A stretch of DNA of 64,000 nt from Cyprinodon diabolis (Eukaryota > Chordata > Actinopteri > Cyprinodontiformes > Cyprinodontidae), in NCBI GenBank assembly GCA_030533445.1, contig CM060076.1:7544501-7608500 (forward strand). The letters are read 5' to 3'. This document shows, piece after piece, positions 46,772 through 58,446 of the stretch (position 1 is the stretch's first letter; each line of letters starts with the position of its first letter). The notes under the pieces are model-generated. The model did not search any database. It had not been told where the DNA came from and saw only the letters and a list, made by a program, of their open reading frames with translations. Position numbers and translations under genes: made by a program.

Positions 46772-46988
46772 TTCAGCCGATGAAACTAGCGTTAGCGTGG
46801 CTATCGAGCAAGTTTTATCGGAATTACAGAGTATTTCTTCACTGAAAGAAGAGCAAAACACTGCTCTGGAGGCTTTTCTCAGAGGAAAAGATGTTTTTGC
46901 TCTTCTCCCGACTTGTTTCGGCAAGAGTAGCCTGGCTTGTGGTTGTGTTTTCGTCGTCGCTCTGTTAGTACGTCATATGCTTCGTTGA
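46764..46988 (+). pseudogene. N-terminal fragment of a RecQ-like helicase in a mobile element
   Basis: The 74-residue frame begins MAASADETS. Residues 27-54 (SLKEEQNTALEAFLRGKDVF then LLPTCFGKSS) resemble the start of the helicase core of RecQ-family proteins: a Q-rich lead-in and a Walker A box in which the usual G of PTGFGKS is C. The reading then leaves the family at once. It is probably the first exon, or part of it, of a helicase gene carried by or captured into a transposon. Confidence 0.6.
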
Positions 46989-47127
46989 TCTGATTGGTTT
47001 ATTTGGCCCGTCTATCACCAACATAGGCCAATGAGCTAACCAGTATTTTCGCCCCTTCCCAAAATTACTTCAACGGAAGGTTTCCAGATGGATATGCAGA
47101 GCAAATCCATCTGCCGGAGTCAGGTTA

Positions 47128-48457
47128 GGAGGTTGTCCCATTCTCATTAATTTGGCCCACTTTCAATCAAGGTGCCCTCCATAGCTGCAAGTGTGACTTA
47201 ATTGGGAGTGATACTCAATAGCTATGGGGTAGTGCTTATGGCCATATTCTGTGCATATGTAAACATTTTGGACTTGTTAATATTTAAAAAGAAACCACAA
47301 AATAGGTTTAAATTGGAAGGCAACTGGACTTTCACTCAGTTTTGTCTGCACAGTTACTGGCTCTGGCAAGATTCAGCTTTAAACTTGCACTTAAAGAACA
47401 AAGACTCACCTTTGAAGACCAAAATGTTTATATTTAGGACATAGAGAACAGATGCCTTGAAAGACGGGTGAAGGATTCCCCTTTGTTAAAAGAGAACATC
47501 ACTGAATGGGGCGAAGGGTCAGAGGGATTGCGCTTTCATTATCATTCAAAAGGACAATCACATAGCTTATGCTTAACAAAAGACCCCATAAATCCAGGAA
47601 AATGAAGGCTAGCTATTTGATTAGCCTCTGACTTGGAATGTGCTTAGAAGGATGGACTAGTTACTAGTTAAAAACATCAACATCAAAAAACAGTTAAAAA
47701 CATCAACACTTCAAATAAAGTTTGCTCTGGTGTGAGCTGACAGAACTGACAAAAACTCCTGGATATGTATTGAAACATAATCTTCCCTTCCAGTATAAGT
47801 CTGTTTTGTGGCTGCCATGACCCAGCAGACTTAGAATACCTTCAGGCATTGATAAGGAAAAAATGTCTATGCAAATGGGTATAAATTAATGCAGTGGGGT
47901 GGCAGAGAATCGTGAAAATATAAAAACAAAATGAAAAAAATTTACTGAACCGACATATTGTTGCACTTTACGCATTTGTAATTTTTTAAAGACACACAGA
48001 CCTTGGAGGTATTTATCATATTGTTATCGTGATAACTTTCTAGTCATGTGAATGTTGATTTATGGTCTAAAAAATAAATTAAATGGATAATGATTACAAG
48101 CTCTAGAAACATGGTGAATTGTCAGAATATCTATTTTTACTATTTCTGTTTTTTTTTTCTTTCCTTGTTCTCAACTGAAGGATTGACAAATCTGAAGAGT
48201 ATGATTAAATGCGGTTCATACAAGATGTTCAGTGATATAATTGTGATATATATTTTTCATGATCATCATTTCTGGTGACAGGGGAGCTATGATTGCTGTG
48301 GTACCATAACTGAGAAAGACTATGAAAAAGTTTTTTCTTTTTTTTTCAGTTTCCATTTTATCATTATCAGAGTAATATCACCAAATATGTGATATGATTT
48401 TGAGCGCAAAACCCCGAGCCCAGAGGGCAATCAACAGGCAAAGACATTTTTGTCCTG

Positions 48458-48460
<3 letters not shown>
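47128..48460. other. No recognised gene
   Basis: AT-rich; nothing supported. Confidence 0.4.

Positions 48461-48513
<53 letters not shown>
48461..48513. repeat. (TA)n microsatellite
   Basis: About 26 uninterrupted TA units. Confidence 0.95.
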
Positions 48514-48517
<4 letters not shown>

Positions 48518-48614
48518 CTCTGTAGAACATGCAATTTGTCATTTTAAAAGGCACTTACTCTTATGATGTGCAAAGCGATTTGGAACATTGTAGATCACCA
48601 GCAGCACCCATTTA

Positions 48615-48993
48615 TTGTATCCATCCATCCATTTTCTGTCACACTTTATCCCTGCTGGGGTCTCGAGGGGTGCTAGTGTTCCAGCTGTCTACGGCTGAGA
48701 GGCGGGGTAAACCCTGGACAGGTCACTAGTCTATAGAAGGGCAACACAGAGACAAACAGTACAAACAACCATTCAAACACACATTCACACCTAAAGAGAA
48801 TTTTCAGAAGCCAATTAAACAAATAGTCATGTTTTTGGACTGTGGGAGGAAGCCGGAGTACCCGGAGAGAACCCACACACGTACAGGGAGAACATGCCAA
48901 CTCCTTGCTGAAAGACCCCAGGCCGGGAATTGAACATGTGATCTTCTTGCTGCAAAGCAGCAGTGCTACCCACTGTGTCACTGTGGAGCCCCC
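48615..48993 (-). repeat. tRNA-headed SINE-like fish repeat
   Basis: On the minus strand a GTTCAATTCCCGGCC B-box-like stretch is followed by CCTCCCACAGTCCAAAAAC and CTGTCCAGGGTTTACCCCGC. This is the same repeat as at 51185-51530. Confidence 0.7.
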
Positions 48994-51184
48994 ACTTATT
49001 GCATGTACCCCCAAAAAATTAATGTCCAGTTTAACACCCTTTAGTTAGAATCTTTGACGATCAGGCCCTAAGTACTCTGGCAGTTTGTTAGATCTCCATG
49101 CTGCTGCTCTCAACCGTTTATCTTTTACTACTTTGCTCCTACTGGGTAAATCGGCATATACATTTTCAGGCTTTTTAAGTCAAACACAGAATCCTATAAT
49201 TACAAAGAAAAAATAGATCACCTGTTCAAAAAGTGTTCTGCTATGTGAAGTTTTGTATCTTAAAGATGACTATCTGTATTAATGTTACCAAAGTTTTGTG
49301 TTCAAAATGGTATGTTATCACTATTTTTTTTTTTTTAGCTCTCAGCAGCATCTTGGCAGCCAAGTGCTCACCTTTTTTCTAGTGACACTTTCTTACATAT
49401 ATTTGTGCATAAAAAAATACAACTATTTCAAGCTTCAAGATTAAATAGAATTAAAAAGGAGACGTTGTGAAAATGACAGTAAGGATCCATCTCTGCAGAC
49501 GTTATACAAGTGGGACTTTTTTAGAAGTTTGGAAAATAATCATTGCACATCATTTGTATTGTTGCACAGGTTTTTTAAATTAAAAAACCATGTAAATGTG
49601 TTTCAGTTAGACCTAATGGTGTTGCTCCTTTATTGTGACTATTTTAATCCAGGCGTCATTTTTAGGACTTATCCAAGAGAAGAACACAGTTTTTGACCTG
49701 AGCTTCCAGTTTGCAGATGAAATGCATCCAGAAGAACAAAAGAACCCACTGGATATGGAAACCGTGTAGACAAGAGCTCATTAGAAACATAAACACCATG
49801 GTGCCCTCTTCGTGTTTCTTCTCGTGCCTTTGTTCAATCTGTTCGATGCATGAGCTCGAAAACCTCTTGTTCTTTTTTTTTTTTGTCTGCTGCTTCTGTT
49901 GTCGAACATAAAAGTTAGGAATGTTTTGCAAAGCTCAAGAGTTCCTGTCTCTCAACCTCATCCAGCAATAATAAGAGCTCTGCAATAAATGAAAAGACTC
50001 TCCTTCTGTGGACAGCCTTGGAGATGAAACGGAGAGCTGAAACAAGGGTGACGGTTTAGAAATATATTGCTCATTAGAGCTGAACCATTTATCAAGTCAC
50101 AGTCATCCTCATACTCTCAGGCTGTCTGAAATGTAACTGCTGAAGACTGCTTAGATGCAGTACTTGGTTGCCTGCAAAACTTTAGGCTATATGCAAACAA
50201 ATGTTGTCCTTTAAAAAGGAAAGCCAGCTGGATAAATTTTATTTCTTTATTTTTGACAGAGATGCAGCTGTCTGGGGAATAGGGTCACTGATGGGAAAAA
50301 GATTAGTGTGAGAAATAAGAGTAATTTCAATTTAATATTATATCATAGTAAATTATAATTTTATCCTAATTTTATGTTTTTCCAATGTAATGCAGCCAGA
50401 AAATTGGCGAATATTAAGCACACTAATAGCAATTACAGATAATTGTTGTATGAGTATAGATGATATTGTGCTGGGTAGACCTGACTTTTGAACTCCTATT
50501 TTACCGCCTTTCATAGGCATTGTGGAGGATTATTCAGTGAAGATGAAACTCAAGCTTTTCAGTGAGTCAATAAAGAAGAAAAAAAAAACATTTTCAATGA
50601 TAATTTATTCATTTAAATTTTTCATTACCTTAGACACAGTGAGTACACTTTAATTTTTTGGGCAACATAAATGGCGAATTGTTTTTCAATTTCCAAAGTT
50701 CAGGAACACTTTCAGTCTTTTTGCTATGATGCCTCTGAACGTGAGCCTTTTGATCTCATGAGTTGGATACGATCGATACCTCTTAAAATTTATATCCCTT
50801 TGCTGTTTGATTAGTACCTTCTGATAAAAATCTTCAAAGATGGGTCTTCAAACATCATTATCGATCAGATGTGGGTTGGTTCATTACTTAGTTTTGATGG
50901 GCTGTTGTGCTGATTCTGCATAACTGCAGTAAAAAGATGTTTATTTTAAATTTTATGCTCTTTTATGGAGTTGACCTTCAATTTTTCGTAGCAACTTGTG
51001 AACTGAAATTGGCAGTACGTAAATGTCATATATTTTTTTATTAGAAAAATGTGGGTTCAGTTAGTGCAATGTATTCAAATGCTGCTTTGAAAATCACGTC
51101 TTGATCTAAATAGCTAACTAGTTTTAAGTTGCTAGAACCCGCAAGGAAAAACTGGGTGAAATAATAAAATTAAGCGATATGGAG
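48994..51184. other. No recognised gene
   Basis: AT-rich; nothing supported. Confidence 0.4.
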
Positions 51185-51530
51185 TGAGGGTTGCACAGTG
51201 GGGCAGTTGGCAGCACTGATTGCAGCAAGGTGCTGGGTTCGATTCCTGATCTTTCTGGATGGAGTTTGCATGGTCTCCCTATGCATTAGTGGATTATCTC
51301 TGGGTACTCTGGCTTCCTCCTACAGTCCAAAAACATGACTATTAGGTTAACTGGCTTCACTAAATTTTCCTTAAGTGTGAGTGTGTTTGTGCATTGTTGT
51401 GTGTCTCTGTGTTGCTCTGTGACAGACTGGCGACCTGTCCAGGGTGTACCCCGCCTCTTGCACGTAGACATTAGGAGATAGGCACCAGCCCCAATGCGAC
51501 AAGGACTAAGTGGGAGAAAAAGAATGGCAG
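51185..51530 (+). repeat. tRNA-headed SINE-like fish repeat
   Basis: GGTTCGATTCC at 51236-51246 is a near-perfect polymerase III B box. CCTCCTACAGTCCAAAAAC and CTGTCCAGGGTGTACCCCGC follow, typical of this widespread teleost repeat. Confidence 0.75.
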
Positions 51531-52824
51531 GAATGTTTTGGTTTATGTTTCTTCAATTCAAGTCTTGGTTGAAAAACCAAAAAAAATAGTATTCCTGTTT
51601 GTTGCACAATGGTAATAGTAACTCATCGTATTTACTTTTCAGCCAAAATCAACACATAGCAGCCAGACACGCATGACAGACAAGCAACAATGAAAGAAAC
51701 ACACTTTCCTTAACATAACTGTGGTTCGATTTGTGTTTTTCCCTAACCTAACAATGATATGGTGATAGGATGTGCGTCCTGTGGATGCTTACCTGGGCCA
51801 ATATTCTGCAGGGAAACTTGGAATCCTTCAGTTCATGATTTGTCATCTGAAATCTACCCGTTTACTTTTCTTTACAATTTTTCTTTATTCCGTGAGGACA
51901 GCTATTCTGTGAGGAAAGCAGGAAATTTAACCCAACAGACTACAGAGCCGCTTTAACATGATTTCATCTTCAAATGTACAAAAATTAAAAGATTCTTGAG
52001 TCTGAAACATCAGCAGATCCCAGGTAATCCTGACCAGCTGTGAAATATTCATTTATTTTACAGGCAGAGAAGCCCAACAAGGATTTAACAAACTGATGCT
52101 ACACATCTGAGCCTCTAAGTGAGGAAATCATTGGTGTGTTCAAGATATTTGTAACAGTCCAGTTTTGTTCATTTGAAATGTTAATAGATAGTCTTGAGTT
52201 GAACATGCTTTCTTTATAGGCAAAGGCAGAGCACAGCACGTTATTCATCTACTCAGTGAAAAACATATGGGACCCATTCATCTTGCTGCTGATTCAGACT
52301 AATAAATTTCAGAGGTAAAAGCATGTTGGTGTATAAAAAGTGCTCAGGGATCCAGGACCACTGAAGGAAAGTGGGAATGTATTTACAAAAAAAAAAAAAA
52401 AAGAAAACACGGCATAAAGTAGATAATTTACAGCTTTTATGTGTGGACCACTTGGCTACAAATCAGCTTTGGTTGTCAATTCCTGAAAAAAAGGTTCAAG
52501 ATGCAAACATTTCTTAGAGTCATTGGTGTTGCTTATATAAGATACTAATGGAAGTAGCCTGCATGTTGAGCTTTTTCTCAGTCATGTAAACACACCCAAG
52601 TTAAATTTTCTCATGCTGTATTGAAAGTGTCCTTCCATTATAAAAAAGAAAATATGTTTAGCATCAGGCTGTTTGGATTAATCTCATAACAGAGACTTTA
52701 ATTTCTTATAGGTTCCCTTTTATCTACGTAAGAAAAAGGATGCTGATTAGATAATCTAAGTTTGTAATAAATTTTAATAGGTGTAGCTTTTACATAACCT
52801 GAAGAAGAAGAAGCCCATCCATGT
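51531..52824. other. No recognised gene; A tract near 52387
   Basis: AT-rich with an A16 run near 52387-52402. Confidence 0.4.
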
Positions 52825-52827
52825 TAA

Positions 52828-53328
52828 CCTGACTCCGCCAGATGGATTTGCTCCGCATATCCATCTGGAAACCTTCCGTTGAAGTAATTTTGGGAAGGGG
52901 CGAAAATACTCGTTAGCTGATTGGCCTATGTTGGTGATAGACGGGCCAAATAAACCAATCAGATCAACGAAGCATATGACGTACTAACAGAGCGACGACG
53001 AAAATTCAACCACAAGCCAGGCTACTCTTGCCGAAACCAGTCGGGAAAAGACCAAAAACATCTTTTCCTCTGAGAAAAGCCTCCAGAGCAGTGTTTTGCT
53101 CTTCTTTCAGTGAAGAAATACTCTGTAATTACGATAAAACTTGCCCGATAGCCACGCTAACGCAAGTTTCATCAGGTGAAGCCACCATGTGCTTTAGACT
53201 GAACTGTCGCGCTTCTCGTTGCGTCACACCTCAACCCGCCTCAAAGCCAACTCTTTAATAGAGAGTCTCCAAACTGATCTGTGAGTGAAACCTTGAAAGC
53301 TCGCGAGATCAGGATGGTCTCACGAGGC
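52828..53328 (-). mobile_element. Helicase-fragment element, complete copy 3
   Basis: Read on the minus strand it runs from GCCTCGTGAGACC to GGAGTCAGG with flanks CTA and TTA, one change from a TTA duplication. The CTCGCGAG site is kept. The YY1-like site and start codon region are altered and the helicase-like frame carries changes, so this copy is more decayed than 46584-47124. Confidence 0.85.
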
Positions 53329-53412
53329 TAGCTTTTACATGGATGCACAAGACAATATTGCTATAGTATAAGTTTCCATAATTCTTGTATTACTTTTTGC
53401 ATGTCTTCTTAA

Positions 53413-54316
53413 AGGAATAGTACACCCAAAACATGATTAGCCTTCATTTTCTACTCACCCCCATGCTGAACAACACTCTGGAGTACTTTTTTGATATCTC
53501 AAATGCATCTGGAGATCTGGTAGGCTTCTTGCTGTCTGCTGACATTCAAATAATGGAGGTCTATGGTGCCCGAGGCAGAAAGGTCCATAAAAGTCCACAA
53601 AAAACATGTCAATATTCCTCCGTACTGCTCGTCCAATGTATTCCAAGTGTCCTGAGTGGGTATGGTCCATAATTTACTCGAAACAAAGTCATTTAGAATG
53701 TTTTTAGAGCATAAAAAGTAGTGTATAGGATTTCCTAAAAGCGCGCTCACGAGTCTACGGAAAACGCGGCAGACCAAACCAGATGAAAGTGCGCATTCAG
53801 CGTCTGCTCTGCCGATAATGCAAGCGTAGAAGAAGAAATGTGCTGTTTACCTGTGCAAAGAAAGAAACAACGAAAGAAAAATGTCTGAGGACTTCAGTGT
53901 TGAGGAAAGGCATGAGTTCATTGCCGAGCTGAATGCGCACTTTCGTCTGGTTTGCGCTGCCGCGGTTTCCGTAGGCTCGTGAACGCGCTTTTAGGAAATC
54001 CTATACACTACTGTTTATGCTCTAAAAACATCCTAAATGACTTCGTTTCGAGTAAATTATGGACGCTACCCACTCAGGACACTTGGAATACATTGGACGA
54101 GCAGTATGGAGGAATATTGACACGTTTTTTGTGGACTTTTATGGACCTTTCTGCCTCAGGCACCATGGACCTCCATTATTTGAATGTCAGCAGACAGCAA
54201 GAAGCCTCCCAGATCTCCAGATGCATTTGAGATATCAAAAAAGTACTCCAGAGTGTTGTTCAGCATGGGGGTGAGTAGAAAATGAAGGCTAATCATGTTT
54301 TGGGTGTACTATTCCT
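53413..54316. mobile_element. 904-bp foldback MITE with 388-bp arms, TTAA duplication
   Basis: TTAA flanks both ends (53409-53412 and 54317-54320). The arms 53413-53800 and 53929-54316 are exact mirror lengths around a 128-nt centre and differ at only a few percent of positions. The ends read AGGAATAGTACACCCAAAAC. The centre contains a minimal frame, ATG then SEDFSVEERHEFIAEL, that runs into the right arm. The TTAA target fits piggyBac or Kolobok-type elements; the superfamily is inference. Confidence 0.93.
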
Positions 54317-54320
54317 TTAA

Positions 54321-56175
54321 TCTTCTGGTTAATTGGGCTGAATGTTTTCTGTTGATTTCTGAATGTTTTCTTGTTCTGGTTGCTTATCTCTGACAACAAA
54401 AGGTGCCCTAAAAAGTACTTTTCAATCGTGTTAGGGGCAAGCTCTGACTAAACACATCAGAAAAAAAAATTTCTTCAGTTTAACAAGTCATTTGAATACA
54501 TTTAATTGTGCTTTTAGGAATAACATTACTGTTGCTTCATATGTCTTGTACAATCATATTGATGGACAGTTCTTCTTTCACATAATAAAGTTAAAGCATA
54601 ATGAAAGAGGAGTCCATAACTATTTCCAATCTCCCCTGATCAGTGATTTAAAAGCATGGGTGTGAATTTCAGAACATGTGGGGCCATTTTCCTCATATTC
54701 TAGACTACTTTTGCAAGCAGAACTATATACTGTCTTCCAGTGGTGCACCTTTTTACCGCCTCAAATTCAGGAGCAGTTCTTAATAATCTCTAACACTTTC
54801 ACTATATTTGCATATAATTCTTTTTTTTAAACCCATAGAAACTGTAGCAGCCTTTGAATTTATCAGTTCTACAGAGAGTTTCTACTTTAGAGGAATTAGA
54901 CCTTCAATATGGTTTTGTTAGTAATGTTTGGCTTTTCCACAAAGAGAACTAAAGGTTTGTGCCGAAGGTGAAACCACTTTAGCATGCATGGTTAAATACA
55001 CCTTCTGATCGGCATTTAGTTATTTATTAAACACTATTAGTTTCAATATTTTATCACTTACTCCACCAATTAACTTCAAAGAACTCATAGGATGGATGAA
55101 CAGGCTTGTTTAAGCATCTGTAACGGATATGTCGCAGGAAAACAGGCCTAAACGCAGAGATACAACCGCAAACATTTTACGTTGGTCAACTTAAAATTTT
55201 ATGTTGTTCCAACTTCAGAAATTTATAATTTTACTTTACCTGGAATAAAAAAATCGCTTATCATGGAAAAAAATCTAATGAAACAATTAGATTCCAAGTA
55301 AATATCTACATCAATTCAAAGATAATTTTGTCAATAGCAGTTTTTTACATGCTGTAACTCACATGAATGGGACCTCATGACCTGACAATTTTAGAATACA
55401 GCATTTCAGCAGCATTACAGGTGCTTGGTTCCAGGTACTCAGAGATTCACTTCCATACAGAAAGCCCACATTCATATCTTCAGGTAACACAGAGTACATG
55501 TCAGACTAAATAATATTACTTAAGCGATAGTTTCAAGGTGTTGCTTTATTGTATGTCTCATACCATGTCTTTCGGTTGTGCTGTTCTTTTTGCATCTCGT
55601 TGCAGGTGATGAAGCAGACTGAAAATGTTTTGTCATTGTCTCCATTCCATCTTCTCTTTCTTTCTTCTTTTCTCTTTTTCTTCTTCCGTTTTTCCCCTTC
55701 TGTTCTATTTATATTGCAGTGTCCATATAAACTGTAAAACTCCCTGCTAAATTATAACAAATTTATTATAAAGTTATTCTTATTGCCACATTGCAAGAAA
55801 AGACACTGTCAAAAAAATAAAAAATACAGCATTTCAAGATCGTGAAAAGGGTTGCCATTGCAACTAATGCAGTCTACTCTGTTTTAGAATAGAAAAGTTT
55901 ATGATGGGAAGTTAACACATGAAATATAATATGCAGACGATTCTAAGAACTTTGAGGTATTACAGGTTCTTCAGCTTGTTAAATAATTATGACAGGATGC
56001 AACAATTTATCTTTACAATTTAAAAAAAATAAATGTCCAGTTTAAAGTTATCATGAATTTTGAATCCTGTGTATATGATTAATACATTTAGTTGGACTAA
56101 AGAAATAAGGACAATTAAACATTTTTGTTACTCCTTTATTCCAAAGTAAATTTATACTTATATGTAATCATAAAA
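54321..56175. other. No recognised gene
   Basis: AT-rich; nothing supported. Confidence 0.4.
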
Positions 56176-56180
56176 CTTTT

Positions 56181-56581
56181 TGTCACAACAGAGGTGGTTT
56201 GATAGGACCCAAATGCAGACTGAAGCTAAAGGAGTTTTCTTGAAATTCAATTAACCAAATGTTTAACAGAAACAAAAATCCAAAAATACTGAAAGCCAGG
56301 AATACTCAAACACAAGGGGGCAAAGACATGAAGACAAACCAGCAAAGAGTGACTGAACAGCAGGAGAATATATGGGAGAGAGAAACAAAGACCAGACTAA
56401 TTAGCAGATTGGGAGCAGGTGTGAACAGAGGCATGAAGGGAGGTAGGGAAGGGGAGACTGATACAAGAGGGCAAACAGCATATAAGAACTCAAATACATT
56501 CAAAATTACCTAGAATACAAGAATCAAAATAAGACCAATGAAAAAACACAATAAAACTTGGACAAAACCAAAACCATGACA
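56181..56581 (-). mobile_element. Solo LTR, 401 bp, CTTTT/GTTTT flanks
   Basis: Starts TGTCATGGTTTTGG and ends GTTGTGACA on the minus strand. The 5-bp flanks match 4 of 5. A TATATT box (minus, near 56370) lies about 30 nt before CTTTGCTGG, a start region shared with 62999-63594 but not with the other LTRs, so these two form a separate family. Confidence 0.75.
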
Positions 56582-56786
56582 GTTTTTATTCATATGGAAA
56601 AATTAAGTTTTACTTTGTCTGAAAGCATGTTCTTTGTCTGAAGGTTAAAATATTTCTAATTAATATAAATTTATACTTTCAACCATCTCATAAATGTAAT
56701 TTAAGAAAAAGTAATACATTTAAGTGTAACAATATATAGCACATTTTTTAAAGTTGATCCAAAGTGTCTTTTTTTGAGTGCATAAT

Positions 56787-57451
56787 TGCTGGGATCTGGA
56801 GGCTTTGTCCACCTTCTCCACCAGAGGGCGCACGAGATCTCCTGAGGGCTTGAGCTGACTGCAACACCTGTCTTCCATCTGCTCATCAGGAGGCCCTATT
56901 TAAGTAGGAACAGGCTGACACTTCCCTGCCAGAGTGTTTGCCAGTAATGGTACCAGCAAAACCTGAGCCTGCTTCTCTGATCTGTTTTCCTTGATTTTTG
57001 TGAATCTGCATGACCCTGTTTCTTTCTGCCTCACAGATCCAGTCCTGTCAGATCAACCTGAAATCCTGGAGAATATCAGTCTGGAATCTGCTGGCCTGCA
57101 CTCAGTTAGCCTCTGCCTAGCTCTCAGTCCTCCGCCTGCCTGCACTCAGTTCAGTCTCTGCTTGCCCTCAGCCCTCTGCCTGCCGACTAGCCTCTGGACC
57201 CTCAAGGTTCCCCCCCTGCTGATTAGTTCCACCTCTGAGCAGGTATTTTGCCCCATCATCTGATAACGGCAGTTTACCTGGAACTCCTCTAACCTCTCTG
57301 TCCTCCTCAGTGGTGATCCTGCTGTGACCAGTCTGACCACCCAAGTTCCAGTTCACATTTTTATAAACATTTTGTCAATAAACCTTTGAACTTTTTCCCT
57401 GCCTCCGAGTGTTTCTGCATGTGGGTTAGACATCTAAATCCCAACATGACA
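56787..57451 (+). mobile_element. Solo LTR, chromovirus type, ATAAT/ATAAA flanks
   Basis: It starts TGCTGGGATCTGGAGG, almost the same as the chromovirus LTR start TGTTGGGATCTGGAGC, and ends CCAACATGACA. CTATTTAAG (near 56896) is followed after about 31 nt by GCCAGAGTGTTTGCC, the shared transcript-start motif. Flanks match 4 of 5. A CAATAAACCTTTGAAC polyadenylation region is present. Confidence 0.82.
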
Positions 57452-57456
57452 ATAAA

Positions 57457-57844
57457 AGGCAGAGGTGGGTAGAGCACCTAAAAGTTTTATTAAATAAAGA
57501 GTAACGATAACTGCATTCCCATCAGTTTTTTTTTTAATGCACATTTGGAAGTACTGGTTTAGAAAATCTGCATAATATCCAAAAGGTGCCGTTAAAGGTG
57601 TAGGCAACCAACATGTCCTCGCTGGTGCGGGGCCCCAGGCGGTTGCCTACTTTACCTGTATGGTAAGTCCGACCCCGGTTCCACTGAGCTTGGATGAGTT
57701 AAAACTGTTAGTGAGGCAAGTTACTATTTTCTTTTTGTCCTTTTTAAAGCAAAGAGATACTCACTTTGGTCTTGTTGGAATGGAAAGTTCCCTAGTTTTA
57801 CCAATTTTGAATAGTAAATATCAGGAATTTGTCACGTCATTCAT
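57457..57844. other. Unassigned; short inverted repeat
   Basis: GTAGGCAACC (57600-57609) pairs with GGTTGCCTAC (57641-57650). GAGGTGGGTAGAGCAC at the left recalls the start of a common fish hAT element, but no partner end was found. Confidence 0.4.
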
Positions 57845-58446
57845 ATAGTCAGGTTAACTTACACACACTGAAGGCCTTGATGCTCAATTCCGATTTTTTT
57901 TTTTTGTGCAAAATCCCATTTTTTTACGTTGCCGTTCATATTTCCAAATCTATGCGACTTGTATGTTATCTCCTGTGTGAACTGCAGTTACAGAACGCAA
58001 GTGTCCCGCATGTGCAGTAGAGGACGCAATGACGTCACAGGCCAGCGTGCTCTTTTTTCCGGAAGTAAACATGGATGGTTGTGCCGGCGCGTCTAGTGGT
58101 CTTTTCCAACCATAAAAACAATCTTTTCAATATGGTTAAACATAAATACTGGTCTCCGCATCTCATCTCCTATGCTTGTTTTTCTTGCCGCTTCTGCGTA
58201 GCAAGATGCAGAATAGTGACCTTTGTCGGGAATTGATGACCTTCAGGTCGTTCAGACACAGGTCGCATTAGAAAAAATCTAATTCGTATCGGATTCAGGA
58301 CCACATAGCCAAGTGGCCTCGGTCGCATTGGAAAAAATCGGATCTGTGTTGTTCCGACTGCCATGAAAAGATCAGATCCAGGTCGCATATGGGGAAAAAA
58401 ATCGGATTTGGGTCACTTCAGGCTGCAGTGTGAACATAGCCTTAGA
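57845..58446. mobile_element. Non-autonomous DNA element with repeated AAATCGGAT motifs
   Basis: The right end (complement) reads TAAGGCTATGTTCACACTGC, and the left reads CAGGTTAACTTACACACACTG, giving imperfect TIRs. Near both ends AAATCCGATTTTTT-like and GGTCGCAT stretches repeat. It is a well-known type of fish repeat. Target duplication not resolved. Confidence 0.6.

Larger units (their letters stand above)
46584..47124 (+). mobile_element. Helicase-fragment element, complete copy 2, TTA duplication
   Basis: TTA lies on both sides (46581-46583 and 47125-47127). The 541-bp unit runs from GCCTCGTGAGACC to GGAGTCAGG. Copy 3 at 52828-53328 shows the same ends in the opposite orientation, which fixes the borders. 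It carries a promoter-like module and a short frame that starts like a RecQ-type helicase. TIRs are weak, so the superfamily is open. Confidence 0.85.
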
